From Dehalococcoidia bacterium UBA1328 (GTDB lineage Bacteria > Chloroflexota > Dehalococcoidia > Lucifugimonadales > Lucifugimonadaceae): a stretch of DNA of 38,069 nucleotides. Positions within the stretch are counted from its first letter, which is position 1. Each line of letters starts with the position of its first letter. A program made the translations under genes and the position numbers. The stretch is from contig DBTA01000036.1 in NCBI GenBank assembly GCA_002306815.1, positions 89,828 through 127,896 of the forward strand. The letters run 5' to 3'. Under the pieces are notes generated by a model that had not been told where the DNA came from, ran no database searches, and saw only the letters and a list, made by a program, of their open reading frames with translations. Positions 7,938-15,817 of the stretch are shown here, piece after piece.

Positions 7938-8792
7938 CTACTGCTGCCAGCTGATTATGCGCGGTAGATGCGGCAGAGCCCATTTCAATCGGTATCCACC
8001 CTCTACTTCCGTGAGAGAGTTTTCAAGGACTCGTGCCAATCTTTGAGACTTCTTGGTACCAGGTGCGACAAACAAGCGTGTTTCACACTCTTGTTGCGCT
8101 TCCTCAAGAGTCCTGAACGGACGGGGAATCCACTCGCGCGATAAGGTTTCGGAGAAGTCGATTTCCAACGCATTAAGTAACTCTCGTATTTGCAGGAGTG
8201 CAGGTAGTTCGACTCGCTCTTCGCCGTGAATAGGTTCCCATAAAGGAAGATACATCGCAGTCGAAGGTCGTTCGAACGAAATCAGCGACACAGTTTTTCG
8301 AGAGTGGTCGGTTAGCTTACGAATGAAACTCTCGATTTCTCGAACCGTGTAAACCACATGAGCACAAATCACGAGATCGTGCGGATCAACTACAGTGTCC
8401 TCCCATCGATCTCCGATCACCGAAACATTCGTTTGCCCCCTAGGCGTTTGCTGCTGTAGTGAGTCTTTCGCGCATTGAGTCGGACGGTTCAACCGCTGTT
8501 ACGTGAGAAACGTGATCTGCAATTGGCATTGCCAGTCGTCCCCCACCTGCGCCAACGTCAAGCACCGTGTCATATGGCGATGTGATCTCGACAAGTCGAT
8601 CAACGGTATCGTCAGGGCCAGACTCGCCCTTTTTAGGTGGGGCAAACCTGTGAGCAACTGGTTTCCAGAAATCGCCAAAGGATTCGCTTCGCGCAACCGG
8701 TCGGCCTGTTTGTGCTCGCGTTCGACGGTTTTCTGCCACCAAATGCCATATGCGGTAACGTTATCTACGAACGAATCTGGTGTCTTTGCCAC
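7938..8792 (-). pseudogene. Class I SAM methyltransferase, two frameshifts
   Basis: Three overlapping minus-strand frames make one methyltransferase. From a GTG at 8792 (GAAAGG just upstream) the protein begins MAKTPDSFVDNV and runs to ADRLREA; near 8690 it moves to a second frame, ESFGDFWKPVAHRF, that contains the SAM-binding motif VLDVGAGGGRLAMP and AVEPSDSM; at the GCCTAGGGGG stretch near 8440-8447 it meets a stop and continues in a third frame as TNVSVIGDRW, DLVICAHVVYTV to the end at 7938. Restored, it would be about 280 residues, the size of a Dehalococcoidia-type methyltransferase family. The two one-base shifts either inactivate the gene or are sequencing errors; the second sits beside a run of five G. 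Methyl acceptor unknown. Confidence 0.8.
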
Positions 8793-8863
8793 ACAAATGC
8801 CTTTCTAATTTCGGCATCCAAAATCTAACCCCATAAACACCCCAACAAGGGTTGGTTGCAGAT

Positions 8864-8907
8864 AAGCTTGGCAACCGTTCGTGGGTTTTCGAACCGGTTG
8901 TTAGCTT
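8864..8907. repeat. Long imperfect inverted repeat
   Basis: AAGCT (8864-8868) plus CAACCG-TTCG (8872-8881) pair with CGAACCGGTTG (8890-8900) and AGCTT (8903-8907), with one bulge. It lies between the divergent methyltransferase remnant and the isomerase gene, about 75 bases before the latter's start, so it may be an operator or a leader structure. A second, short CCAAC/GTTGG hairpin lies at 8842-8855. Confidence 0.5.
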
Positions 8908-8981
8908 TCAAGTATCAATTTATTACGATACTGGGCCGAAAATTTGACAACCGCATGTGATATTCGTGGAAAGGTTTACCG

Positions 8982-9845
8982 ATGCTCTTAGGTGTTGCGG
9001 GTCTGGTACCAGGCGACTGGAAAGCAATCGATGGCGCCGTGCTCGACAACGTTGCCGCTCATGGCTTCAAAACTGTTCAAATCAGGGTTAGCGACCCACA
9101 GTCAATGAAGGACAAACACGTACAACGGCTCAAGTCAATGTACTCAGACCGCGGTTTCGAAATGCCCCAGACTGTTGGTAACTACGGCGGAAACCTGGTT
9201 GCTGAGAACGAAGGCGAGCGTAAATCCGAAATTAAGTTCGTAAAGCGAATGGTCAATCTAACCGCCCGGCTAGGAAGCCCAAACACCTACCTTCGACCCG
9301 GCAGCCTGAACCCGAAAGGCGGCTGGATGCCTCACCCTAAGAACCATTCAGACGAAGTTTTCGACAGACTCGTAGACAGCACGAAGCAAATTTGTGCAGT
9401 TGCCGAAAACGAGGGAATCATGATGGCGGTCGAAGGCGGGACGGTCTGCCCTATCGATTCACCACAGCGCATGAAGGACCTCATAGACGCAGTTGGGTCG
9501 AAAGCGCTCGGATTCAACATGGATCCTGTGAACTTTGTTGGTTCACTGGATATTGCCTACGACACCACCTCGCTTATCAACGAGTTCTATGAGCTGTTAC
9601 CAGATCGTATCGTGGGATGCCACGCTAAGGACTTCACAGTTGTCGACGCGCTTTTGCCGCATATTGAAGAGTCGATCATTGGTCAACCTGAGAGTCTCCT
9701 CGACAACGAGGCGCTATTACTCGGGCTCCAGAAGGTAAATCCAAAGGCGCATGTGTTAGTAGAGCACCTTCCGGACGACAAGATTCCAGTCGCCGCAGAG
9801 GGAATTCGCAAGGTCGCCGAAAAAGTCGGAATTGAGTGGGACTAA
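8982..9845 (+). CDS. Sugar phosphate isomerase/epimerase family (xylose isomerase-like TIM barrel)
   Basis: A 287-residue AP-endonuclease-2/xylose-isomerase-like TIM barrel. Such enzymes hold a divalent metal and isomerise or dehydrate sugars and sugar acids. Likely metal ligands are seen in order: Glu in AVEGG (about residue 151), Asp in NMDPVN (about 181), His in GCHAKD (about 214) and Glu in LVEHL. The ATG at 8982 has GGAAAGG eight bases before it. An SDR gene begins 10 bases after the stop and is very likely co-transcribed, so the pair may oxidise and isomerise one substrate. No signal peptide. Family is firm, reaction is open (epimerase, isomerase or dehydratase such as in inositol-type pathways). 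Confidence 0.87.
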   Translation: MLLGVAGLVPGDWKAIDGAVLDNVAAHGFKTVQIRVSDPQSMKDKHVQRLKSMYSDRGFEMPQTVGNYGGNLVAENEGERKSEIKFVKRMVNLTARLGSPNTYLRPGSLNPKGGWMPHPKNHSDEVFDRLVDSTKQICAVAENEGIMMAVEGGTVCPIDSPQRMKDLIDAVGSKALGFNMDPVNFVGSLDIAYDTTSLINEFYELLPDRIVGCHAKDFTVVDALLPHIEESIIGQPESLLDNEALLLGLQKVNPKAHVLVEHLPDDKIPVAAEGIRKVAEKVGIEWD

Positions 9846-9855
9846 GAGAGTAAAT

Positions 9856-10602
9856 ATGCCTGTCGATCTTTCAGGAAAACGAATAATCATCACCGGTGCC
9901 TCAACTGGAATCGGTCGTTCAACAACATTCCGAGTTTCAGCTGCTGGAGCGAAGGTTGCAGCCTTCGATGTCAACGACTCGGATGGCGCAGCAACCATTG
10001 CCGACGTAAATGAAACAGGCGGTGATGCTCGATACTGGCACGTTGACGTTCGTGACGAAACCGCAGTCGCTGGAGCCGTCGCCGCTGCGGAGAACTGGCT
10101 TGGCGGTGTGGATGTATTGATTCATATTGCCGGCGTTCTACAGGGCGCTGCTGTCGAACTGGACGAGTTTCCAGAGGACATTTGGGACACAGTTATCGAC
10201 ATTAACTTGCGAGGTTCGTTCACAATCTGTAAATACGCCACCGGCGTAATGAAGAAACAAAACAAGGGAGTGATCATCCTCACAGCTTCAGGCGCAGGTG
10301 TTCACGGTGGTAGCTCGTCATTTGCCTACGGATCGTCAAAGGGCGGCGTGCACGGACTCTCGCTCGTGATGGAATCGCATCTTGAAAAGTACAACATTCG
10401 TGTGAACGACGTGCTACCTGGTGCTGTTCGCACCCCGCTCAAGGTAACAAACGTAGAAGACATGCACGATGCTGATGGCAAGTCGCGCGATCTCGAAGAA
10501 AAGATAGACGCACTTGTTTCACCTGACGAAATCTCGAAGGTCTACGCGTTCCTCGCGAGCGACGAAGCCAACATGATCAAAGGCAGCGTACGAACCCGCT
10601 AG
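9856..10602 (+). CDS. Short-chain dehydrogenase/reductase, C-terminus shortened
   Basis: A 248-residue classical SDR that oxidises or reduces an alcohol/carbonyl with NAD(P). The cofactor motif TGASTGIG is near residues 13-20, the active-site serine lies in LTASGAGVHGG and the Tyr/Lys pair in YGSSK. A longer frame begins at 9832, overlapping the isomerase; the ATG at 9856 with AGAGAG just upstream gives the usual SDR N-terminus (DLSGKRIIITG) and is chosen. The end is odd: after SDEANMIKGSV the protein stops with RTR, where the family normally continues with a VDGG strand, so the last six to ten residues are missing. Activity may be kept but is uncertain. Second gene of the isomerase operon. 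Confidence 0.85.
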   Translation: MPVDLSGKRIIITGASTGIGRSTTFRVSAAGAKVAAFDVNDSDGAATIADVNETGGDARYWHVDVRDETAVAGAVAAAENWLGGVDVLIHIAGVLQGAAVELDEFPEDIWDTVIDINLRGSFTICKYATGVMKKQNKGVIILTASGAGVHGGSSSFAYGSSKGGVHGLSLVMESHLEKYNIRVNDVLPGAVRTPLKVTNVEDMHDADGKSRDLEEKIDALVSPDEISKVYAFLASDEANMIKGSVRTR

Positions 10603-10630
10603 AAAACGTTCATACGTCACAAGTACGATG

Positions 10631-10665
10631 CCCTAACTCCCTGCCTCTCGGGGAGGGAGTTAGGG
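10631..10665. repeat. Dispersed hairpin repeat, family A, copy 1
   Basis: CCCTAACTCCC (10631-10641) pairs perfectly with GGGAGTTAGGG (10655-10665). The interior CCTCTCGGGGAGGGAG matches, in the opposite orientation, the element at 37487-37515, so this is a dispersed element and probably also folds as a terminator for the isomerase-SDR operon. Confidence 0.65.
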
Positions 10666-10683
10666 GGTGGGTTAAACGCCCAA

Positions 10684-10713
10684 AGATCCTGAAAATGAAT
10701 TCAGGATGACATC
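10684..10713. repeat. Dispersed hairpin repeat, family B, copy 1
   Basis: A 30-base element made of ATCCTGAA and TTCAGGAT arms followed by GACATC. It recurs at 34134-34163 with a single mismatch (in the loop). It lies 18 bases after the family A copy in a non-coding spacer (10603-10852). Confidence 0.7.
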
Positions 10714-10852
10714 CATTACTTGAACGAAACGGCTGAAATCAACCGCGAACCCTCAACCTAAACCAGACTCCACACCGCACCAATATCACCACGATGAAAA
10801 TCGGGGTTAAACGTTCACCTTAGAATTCGCAACCGGGCACACAAACCGCGCC

Positions 10853-11998
10853 TTACTCCTGTTGAGCAGTGTCCCGCTTCTCCCATCCAGGACGGAACAT
10901 TCGAAGGAAGTTGCTTCTACCGTACGGGTGCTTCTTCGCTTCTTTCTCATTCAGACTCACACCAATGCCGGGTTCGGTCGGCATTTTCAAGTGACCATCT
11001 TCAACGCGGTGGAAGCCTGAGAGCACATCCGTCACCCACGGCTCGAGGAAATCATCGAAACACTCTTGGATAAACACGTTAGGCGTCACTGCATCGATGT
11101 GTAATGCAACCATGGTCTTGTATGGACTTTCGGCGTTGTGAAGCGCAATTTCGGCATGATGAGCCTGCGCTAAACCGGCAATTTGCAGAGATTTCCATAT
11201 TCCGCCAACTTTGAGCGGTTCAGGATTAATCACATCGGTCGAATTGTGAGCTAAGAAATCGCCAAACTCGTGGAGATGCTGCATTCGCTCACCGGCAATT
11301 ACGCGAACTGGCGAACGTTTCGCCATTTCAACCAGCGCTCCAACGTCCGACGAATAGACCGGCGTTTCAAACCACGTTATGTCGTAGTCTTTCAGCCAGT
11401 TCGCAATCTCAATTGCCGCGAACGTGTTAAATCGATCGTGCGCCTCAATCAAAATATCAACATCGTCACCAACAGCTTCTCGGACCGCTCCAACAAGTGC
11501 TTTCACCTCGCGGGTCTCCTTGCGCGAAAGCTGCATGTGAGCGTTGCCAAACGGATCGAATTTTAGAGCGGTGTAGCCTTTCGCCACCACTTCAAATGCC
11601 TTCTCGGCGAACCCTTCGGGTGTTCGATCTCCTGAATACCAGCCGTTTGCATAGACCCGAACGTCATCGCGAACTTTTCCGCCGAGCAACGTGTAGACCG
11701 GAACACATAACGATTTTCCAAGAATGTCCCAGCACGCCATTTCGATTCCTGCCATGGGTGCCGTGATATTCAGAAACGATGCCAGGTACAACTTGTGGAA
11801 GATGGAATGAATATCTCGTGGATCCATACCGATTACAAGATGTTTTACTTCCTCTACCGCAGCTACCCTCGGCTGTGTTTCGAGACCACCGGTCGCTTCG
11901 CCAACACCAATCATACCTTCGTCGGTTTCGACGATTACGTAGATCCAGTTTTTCCAGGGATTCCCTACTACGACGGTTCGCACATCGGCAATCTTCAT
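10853..11998 (-). CDS. MR/MLE enolase-superfamily dehydratase (galactonate/gluconate dehydratase-like)
   Basis: A 381-residue enolase-superfamily enzyme of the mandelate racemase subgroup; these remove a proton next to a carboxylate, typically dehydrating sugar acids to 2-keto-3-deoxy acids. Seen in order: capping domain with GVGEATGG, first barrel motif LKFDP (Lys), metal ligands Glu in LIEAHDRFN, Glu in WFETPV and Glu in IAGERM, and a C-terminal His in ALHNAESP. A His after the first metal ligand (EAHD) is characteristic of acid-sugar dehydratases such as GalD-like enzymes. ATG at 11998 is well placed. Divergent from the S9 peptidase with palindromes between. Substrate not predictable beyond an aldonate or similar. 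Confidence 0.88.
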   Translation of the reverse strand: MKIADVRTVVVGNPWKNWIYVIVETDEGMIGVGEATGGLETQPRVAAVEEVKHLVIGMDPRDIHSIFHKLYLASFLNITAPMAGIEMACWDILGKSLCVPVYTLLGGKVRDDVRVYANGWYSGDRTPEGFAEKAFEVVAKGYTALKFDPFGNAHMQLSRKETREVKALVGAVREAVGDDVDILIEAHDRFNTFAAIEIANWLKDYDITWFETPVYSSDVGALVEMAKRSPVRVIAGERMQHLHEFGDFLAHNSTDVINPEPLKVGGIWKSLQIAGLAQAHHAEIALHNAESPYKTMVALHIDAVTPNVFIQECFDDFLEPWVTDVLSGFHRVEDGHLKMPTEPGIGVSLNEKEAKKHPYGRSNFLRMFRPGWEKRDTAQQE

Positions 11999-12065
11999 TT
12001 AGTTGCTCCGATTTGAGGATATTCTGCTGTGATAAGAGCCGAAAAGTAATCAGCAGGCATTCTAC

Positions 12066-12107
12066 TGTCAGAAACTGACACAGTTCGAACTTGAAACGGT
12101 TCGAACC
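12066..12107. promoter_or_regulatory. Three palindromes in divergent intergenic region (candidate operators)
   Basis: TGTCAGAAACTGACA (12066-12080), AGTTCGAACT (12082-12091) and GGTTCGAACC (12098-12107) are each perfect inverted repeats. The two TTCGAA cores are 16 bases apart centre to centre. They sit in the 168-base gap between the MR/MLE gene and the S9 peptidase gene, where one regulator could serve both. Confidence 0.5.
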
Positions 12108-12166
12108 AGACTACAATCGTCGACAACCACTACTCGTCAACCCGCTGATTTTCTCAGGCACTGAAC

Positions 12167-14146
12167 GTGAAGACCGTACAACCCGACTACCACTACCACC
12201 TGAAGACCGCTTCCAATCCATCGATTAGCCCTGATGGGAGTTCGGCAGCTTTTGTCGTTCACCGCTTTGAACCGGGAGCTTTTGAGGCGAGTACGGACGT
12301 TTTCATATGCAACATGGCAGACGGGTCTAATAAGAATCAAATTACAAACACGGGTACGGCATCGAAGCCGGTGTGGGATCCTAGTGGATCGAAACTCGCG
12401 TACCTCGACAACGACGATTCTGGCGTGAAGCAAATTTATGTTTGGTCGGAGGAAACAGCATCATCTGACGCAATCACAGATCGTATTGTCAACATTGACG
12501 CTTTCTCGTGGTCGCTCGACGGCAATAAGATCGCGTTCAGAGCACTCGTTCCGGGCGAAGATGAGCTTCGACTAATTGAAGCCGGGAATGACTCGCCTAA
12601 GATCAGAACTGCTCGCCGAATCCGCTACCAGCAAGACGGAGTTGGCTGGCGAGGCGACTCGTTCTACCACGTTTTTATCCACGATTTAGATTCGAATCAA
12701 GTAACCCAGATCACCGATGGTGAAGGGGACGATGGCCCTCCCATTTGGTCACCGGATGGCAAGCGAATAGCGTTTATTTCCGACAGGAACGACGCTCGAG
12801 AGACGATTTCGAAAACCGAACTGTTCGTTTGTGGCACAGACGGATCAAACCTCGAAGTTTGGTCATCCCACATGTTTATGGTCGAGTCGGTTGCATGGTC
12901 ACCCGACTCTCGAAAGATTGCGGTAACTGGTGGTCAAACTCGAACCGAGGTCGGTGGTTACGGACTAACCACTCAATCGAGTGTCTACGTTCTCGAACCG
13001 GGGTCTGAACCAGTAAAACTGACGGACGACTCGATACGCCCTCAAGCCAACGGAACTGGCTTCCCTGTTACTGCCGACAGCCCCACTATAGCGTGGAAGA
13101 ACGACACGGGGATCATTCTCGGCGCCGATTCGCGCGGGCAGTCTCATCTGGTAGTGGCAAATCCCGAACATCCTGGAGAATTCCGGCTCGTGACCAACGG
13201 GTGGCAAATTACCGAGTTGAACATAGGTGTAGTTAGCGATGATGTGTTGGTCTGCACCAGTTCGCCGACGTCTCACGGCGAGCTCTTCCGGGTTGATCTA
13301 AACAACGGAGCAACGACACAAATCACGAATCTCAACTCAGAATTCTTCTCCGATCACACGGTTGCTACTCTCGAAAAATTCACAATCACACGAGAAAACT
13401 TCGATATCGAATCGAGAGTGTGGTTTCCTTCCGGGTTTGATCCACGCAATCGCTACCCACTGCTGCTCGATGTTCACGGAGGCCCGCACAGTGCGTTCTA
13501 CGATTCATTTTATCCAATCCATCAGGTTGCAACTGGCGCGGGGTACGTGGTTGTGGCCCCAAACCCACGTGGATCGTCAACGTACGGACTGAAGTTCGCT
13601 ACTGCGGTTCACGGCGACTGGGGACTGGGCGATTACGAGGATGTGATGGCGGCAATGGAGGAAGTCGCCTCACGCGAATACATAGATGAAACCCGTGTAG
13701 TAATCCATGGATCCAGCTACGGTGGATTCATGTCGAGCTGGGCAGTGGGGCACACAAACAGGTTCAATGCCGCGGTTATTGCCGCACCGGTTACCAACCT
13801 ATCGAGCTTCTACGGCACCTCCGACATCGGAGTGAACTTCACTGAAATTCAACTCGGTGGTGAACGATTCGATTCACGCGAGAAATACGAGTTCCACTCC
13901 CCGCTGGCTTACGCCCGCGATGTTGAAACGCCCGTATTGCTACTTCATGGAGAAGACGACATACGCGTACCAATTGAACAATCCGAGCAGTACTTTGTCG
14001 CCCTAAAACGGCATGGCAAAGAAGTAGAGTTCGTGCGGCTTCCCAGAACAAGTCACGGAATATTCCGCGCAAAGCATCCGATGATTCGCATGGAGTATTT
14101 TCGTCGCATGCTCGCTTGGTTCGAGAAGTATAATTCTGATTCGTAA
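12167..14146 (+). CDS. S9-family (prolyl oligopeptidase-like) peptidase
   Basis: A 659-residue serine peptidase/acylaminoacyl-peptidase type enzyme. The N-terminal ~390 residues form a TolB/WD40-like beta-propeller with repeated SPDG/SPDSRKIA strands; the C-terminal ~260 residues are the alpha/beta-hydrolase domain. The nucleophile elbow is GSSYGG with Ser517; the acid lies in HGEDDIRVP and the base in TSHGIF. No signal peptide is seen, so it should act on short peptides in the cytoplasm. The frame starts with GTG at 12167. It is preceded by three palindromes shared with the divergent MR/MLE gene. Probably a single-gene transcript. Confidence 0.93.
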   Translation: MKTVQPDYHYHLKTASNPSISPDGSSAAFVVHRFEPGAFEASTDVFICNMADGSNKNQITNTGTASKPVWDPSGSKLAYLDNDDSGVKQIYVWSEETASSDAITDRIVNIDAFSWSLDGNKIAFRALVPGEDELRLIEAGNDSPKIRTARRIRYQQDGVGWRGDSFYHVFIHDLDSNQVTQITDGEGDDGPPIWSPDGKRIAFISDRNDARETISKTELFVCGTDGSNLEVWSSHMFMVESVAWSPDSRKIAVTGGQTRTEVGGYGLTTQSSVYVLEPGSEPVKLTDDSIRPQANGTGFPVTADSPTIAWKNDTGIILGADSRGQSHLVVANPEHPGEFRLVTNGWQITELNIGVVSDDVLVCTSSPTSHGELFRVDLNNGATTQITNLNSEFFSDHTVATLEKFTITRENFDIESRVWFPSGFDPRNRYPLLLDVHGGPHSAFYDSFYPIHQVATGAGYVVVAPNPRGSSTYGLKFATAVHGDWGLGDYEDVMAAMEEVASREYIDETRVVIHGSSYGGFMSSWAVGHTNRFNAAVIAAPVTNLSSFYGTSDIGVNFTEIQLGGERFDSREKYEFHSPLAYARDVETPVLLLHGEDDIRVPIEQSEQYFVALKRHGKEVEFVRLPRTSHGIFRAKHPMIRMEYFRRMLAWFEKYNSDS

Positions 14147-14409
14147 AAAGCCGACTTAACGCAAAAGGGTCGGTACACAAATCTACCTTGATTGCGTAGT
14201 TTTCTTTGGATCTAGGCGATGATCTGGAGTGGCGACATTGCATAGGCACTCGCTGATTCGTGCGTTTCGCTTGAAATCTCGTCGTAGGCGCTTAGGCGGG
14301 GATGCTTGAGAGAAAACCGCTCAGGTCTCTCTAATTACGAAAGATTGGTCTGCCACGAACGCCCTAGCTCTAGTCCGGGCGTTCTGCTTTAAGCAGATAT
14401 CATCAAGAT
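14147..14409. other. Non-coding spacer with hairpins, possible leader of cupin gene
   Basis: No coding frame is convincing here. A CCGAC/GTCGG hairpin (14151-14172) follows the S9 peptidase stop. Bases 14247-14335 contain several short pairing stretches (GCAC/GTGC, TGAG/CTCA) before a clear stem at 14357-14384. The arrangement could be a structured 5' leader, but it matches no RNA family known to me. Confidence 0.3.
14357..14390 (+). terminator. Intrinsic terminator-like hairpin
   Basis: GAACGCCC (14357-14364) pairs with GGGCGTTC (14377-14384), followed by TGCTTT. It lies 20 bases before the cupin start, so it either ends the upstream unit or attenuates the cupin gene. Confidence 0.55.
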
Positions 14410-14808
14410 ATGCTTGATACTTCACTGCTTGCCAATCTCCCCGAGCATCCTGATGTCATCGCACCCGACGGCTCTGAAATACGCTTGTTGAAGTCGGCAA
14501 ACGAGGTTTCGAGCATGGTTCATGCCTTACTCCACCCCGGAACGACTACTCACGCCGTTCATCATTTGACCGTTGAAGAGTCATGGATATGCGTCGCAGG
14601 TGAAGGTGAGCTTTGGCGATCGAATGATGCTGGCGAGTCGGTTCTCTCACTTACTGAATGTACAACGTGCGAAATACCCGTCGGGACAACGTTCCAGTTC
14701 CGCGCCACAGGCAACAAACCTCTGGAAATCGTCATCACCACCACACCTCCATGGCCAGGTGACCACGAAGCCGTTCGCGTACATGGAAAGTGGGCACCCT
14801 CGGTCTAG
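14410..14808 (+). CDS. Cupin-domain protein
   Basis: A 132-residue single-domain cupin (beta-barrel). The first cupin motif is carried by THAVHHLTVEESWICVAGEGELW (about residues 46-68) with candidate metal-binding His and Glu; the second region contains CEIPVGTTFQFR and the end PPWPGDHEAV, a pattern typical of small stand-alone cupins. These may be isomerases, dioxygenases or sensors; function cannot be named. The ATG at 14410 lies close behind a terminator-like hairpin, which hints at conditional expression. Downstream a 177-base spacer contains a dispersed repeat. Confidence 0.82.
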   Translation: MLDTSLLANLPEHPDVIAPDGSEIRLLKSANEVSSMVHALLHPGTTTHAVHHLTVEESWICVAGEGELWRSNDAGESVLSLTECTTCEIPVGTTFQFRATGNKPLEIVITTTPPWPGDHEAVRVHGKWAPSV

Positions 14809-14822
14809 AAGACGACTTCCTC

Positions 14823-14862
14823 ACCCAAAGTAGCCATTCTGAGGCTCTCGAAGGGTAGGCTA
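14823..14862. repeat. Dispersed repeat, family C, copy 1
   Basis: ACCCAAAGT, then a CCATYCTG core and CTCGAAGG followed by GGCT, is shared with 18639-18680 in the same order with small differences. Both copies are directly 3' of coding regions. Confidence 0.45.
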
Positions 14863-14985
14863 CGCCCTGAACAGCCATCTTCAACATTCCTCCACTTTCT
14901 CCACACAGGTTCCACATATTTAATTTTTATTTTCGATGTCAGGCAATCAAAACGCTGGCAAATCCGGCAAGCAAAGGGTAAGAAA

Positions 14986-15519
14986 ATGATCACCCGAAAA
15001 ATCACGCTCGGTGTAACAGCAGGACTCCTCGGAGCATTCGCACTGGCCGGCGCAGCCGTCGCACAGAAAGGCCCCGTAGACGGCGAGAACCCACGAGACT
15101 CAATCAAGGATCGCGTCGCTGAGACCCTCGGATCCGCAATGAAAACAGCCCGAGAGGAGCATCGCGAGGCAAAGCAAGACGAATGCCTAGCTGCCCTAGA
15201 AGAAGCTGGAACCATCACGCAAGAACAGGCTGATGAGATCGACCAATGGGAAGACGCAAAGCCCGAGATCATGAGCGACCTAAAGAAACTCGCTCGACAG
15301 TATGGCGGCGTAAAGGACGACTTTGAGGCGACACTCTCAACACTCGTCGAGCAAGAAGTGATCACACAGGCTGAAGCCGACGAAGTCACCGCTTGGATCC
15401 ACTCGAAGCCGGCGTACCTAGAGGAGCTGCGCGGCGATCGAGATGGAAAACTTCGACACGGTCATGGCAAGCACCGCCATGGTCACGGACGCGGGCCCGG
15501 ATTCAAACGCAATTTTTAA
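14986..15519 (+). CDS. Exported His-rich protein with two DUF2680/YckD-like repeats
   Basis: A 177-residue protein with a clear Sec signal peptide: basic MITRK, hydrophobic core to residue 23 and a likely cut AVA|Q at 26/27. The mature part is helical and charged and contains two similar units, LEEAGTITQEQADEIDQW (about 70-87) and LVEQEVITQAEADEVTAW (about 118-135), the ITQEQAD signature seen in DUF2680/YckD-like exported proteins. The tail is rich in His and Gly (HGHGKHRHGHG, about residues 157-167), which suggests metal binding outside the membrane. A single Cys lies in the first unit. ATG at 14986 follows an A/G-rich stretch (AAAGGGTAAGAAA). A hairpin terminator follows at 15616. Role unknown; metal buffering is a guess. 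Confidence 0.75.
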   Translation: MITRKITLGVTAGLLGAFALAGAAVAQKGPVDGENPRDSIKDRVAETLGSAMKTAREEHREAKQDECLAALEEAGTITQEQADEIDQWEDAKPEIMSDLKKLARQYGGVKDDFEATLSTLVEQEVITQAEADEVTAWIHSKPAYLEELRGDRDGKLRHGHGKHRHGHGRGPGFKRNF

Positions 15520-15615
15520 CTTCCTGGACCTAGTGCGGAGTCAGGAACCTCGTTCACTCTCCCCAGTGACACAGAGATCAGGGTCTAAGCACGTAAAGAC
15601 AACCGAACTCACACG

Positions 15616-15649
15616 AAAGCGCTTCTAGTAAATTCGGGGAGCGCTTTTC
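15616..15649 (+). terminator. Intrinsic terminator
   Basis: AAAGCGCT (15616-15623) pairs with AGCGCTTT (15640-15647), followed by TC; the arm itself supplies the T-run. It ends the exported His-rich protein gene. Confidence 0.65.
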
Positions 15650-15817
15650 GCGTCCATGAACCCCACAACTGTGTAATCAATAAACAAAACCGCAGAAACT
15701 CTGAGTCCCAGAACATAAGCGAAATCTGGCAAACTGGTGACGATTACCAGATACGATAGATTCGACAGTCCAACCGGCACCCAGCAGAACCTCCACTCCT
15801 ATCCGGGGAACCCGCAT

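Noticed and set aside
12082..12107. GGTTCGAACC as a tRNA T-loop
   Set aside because: No acceptor stem, anticodon stem or D-loop can be built around it; it is a pair of palindromes.
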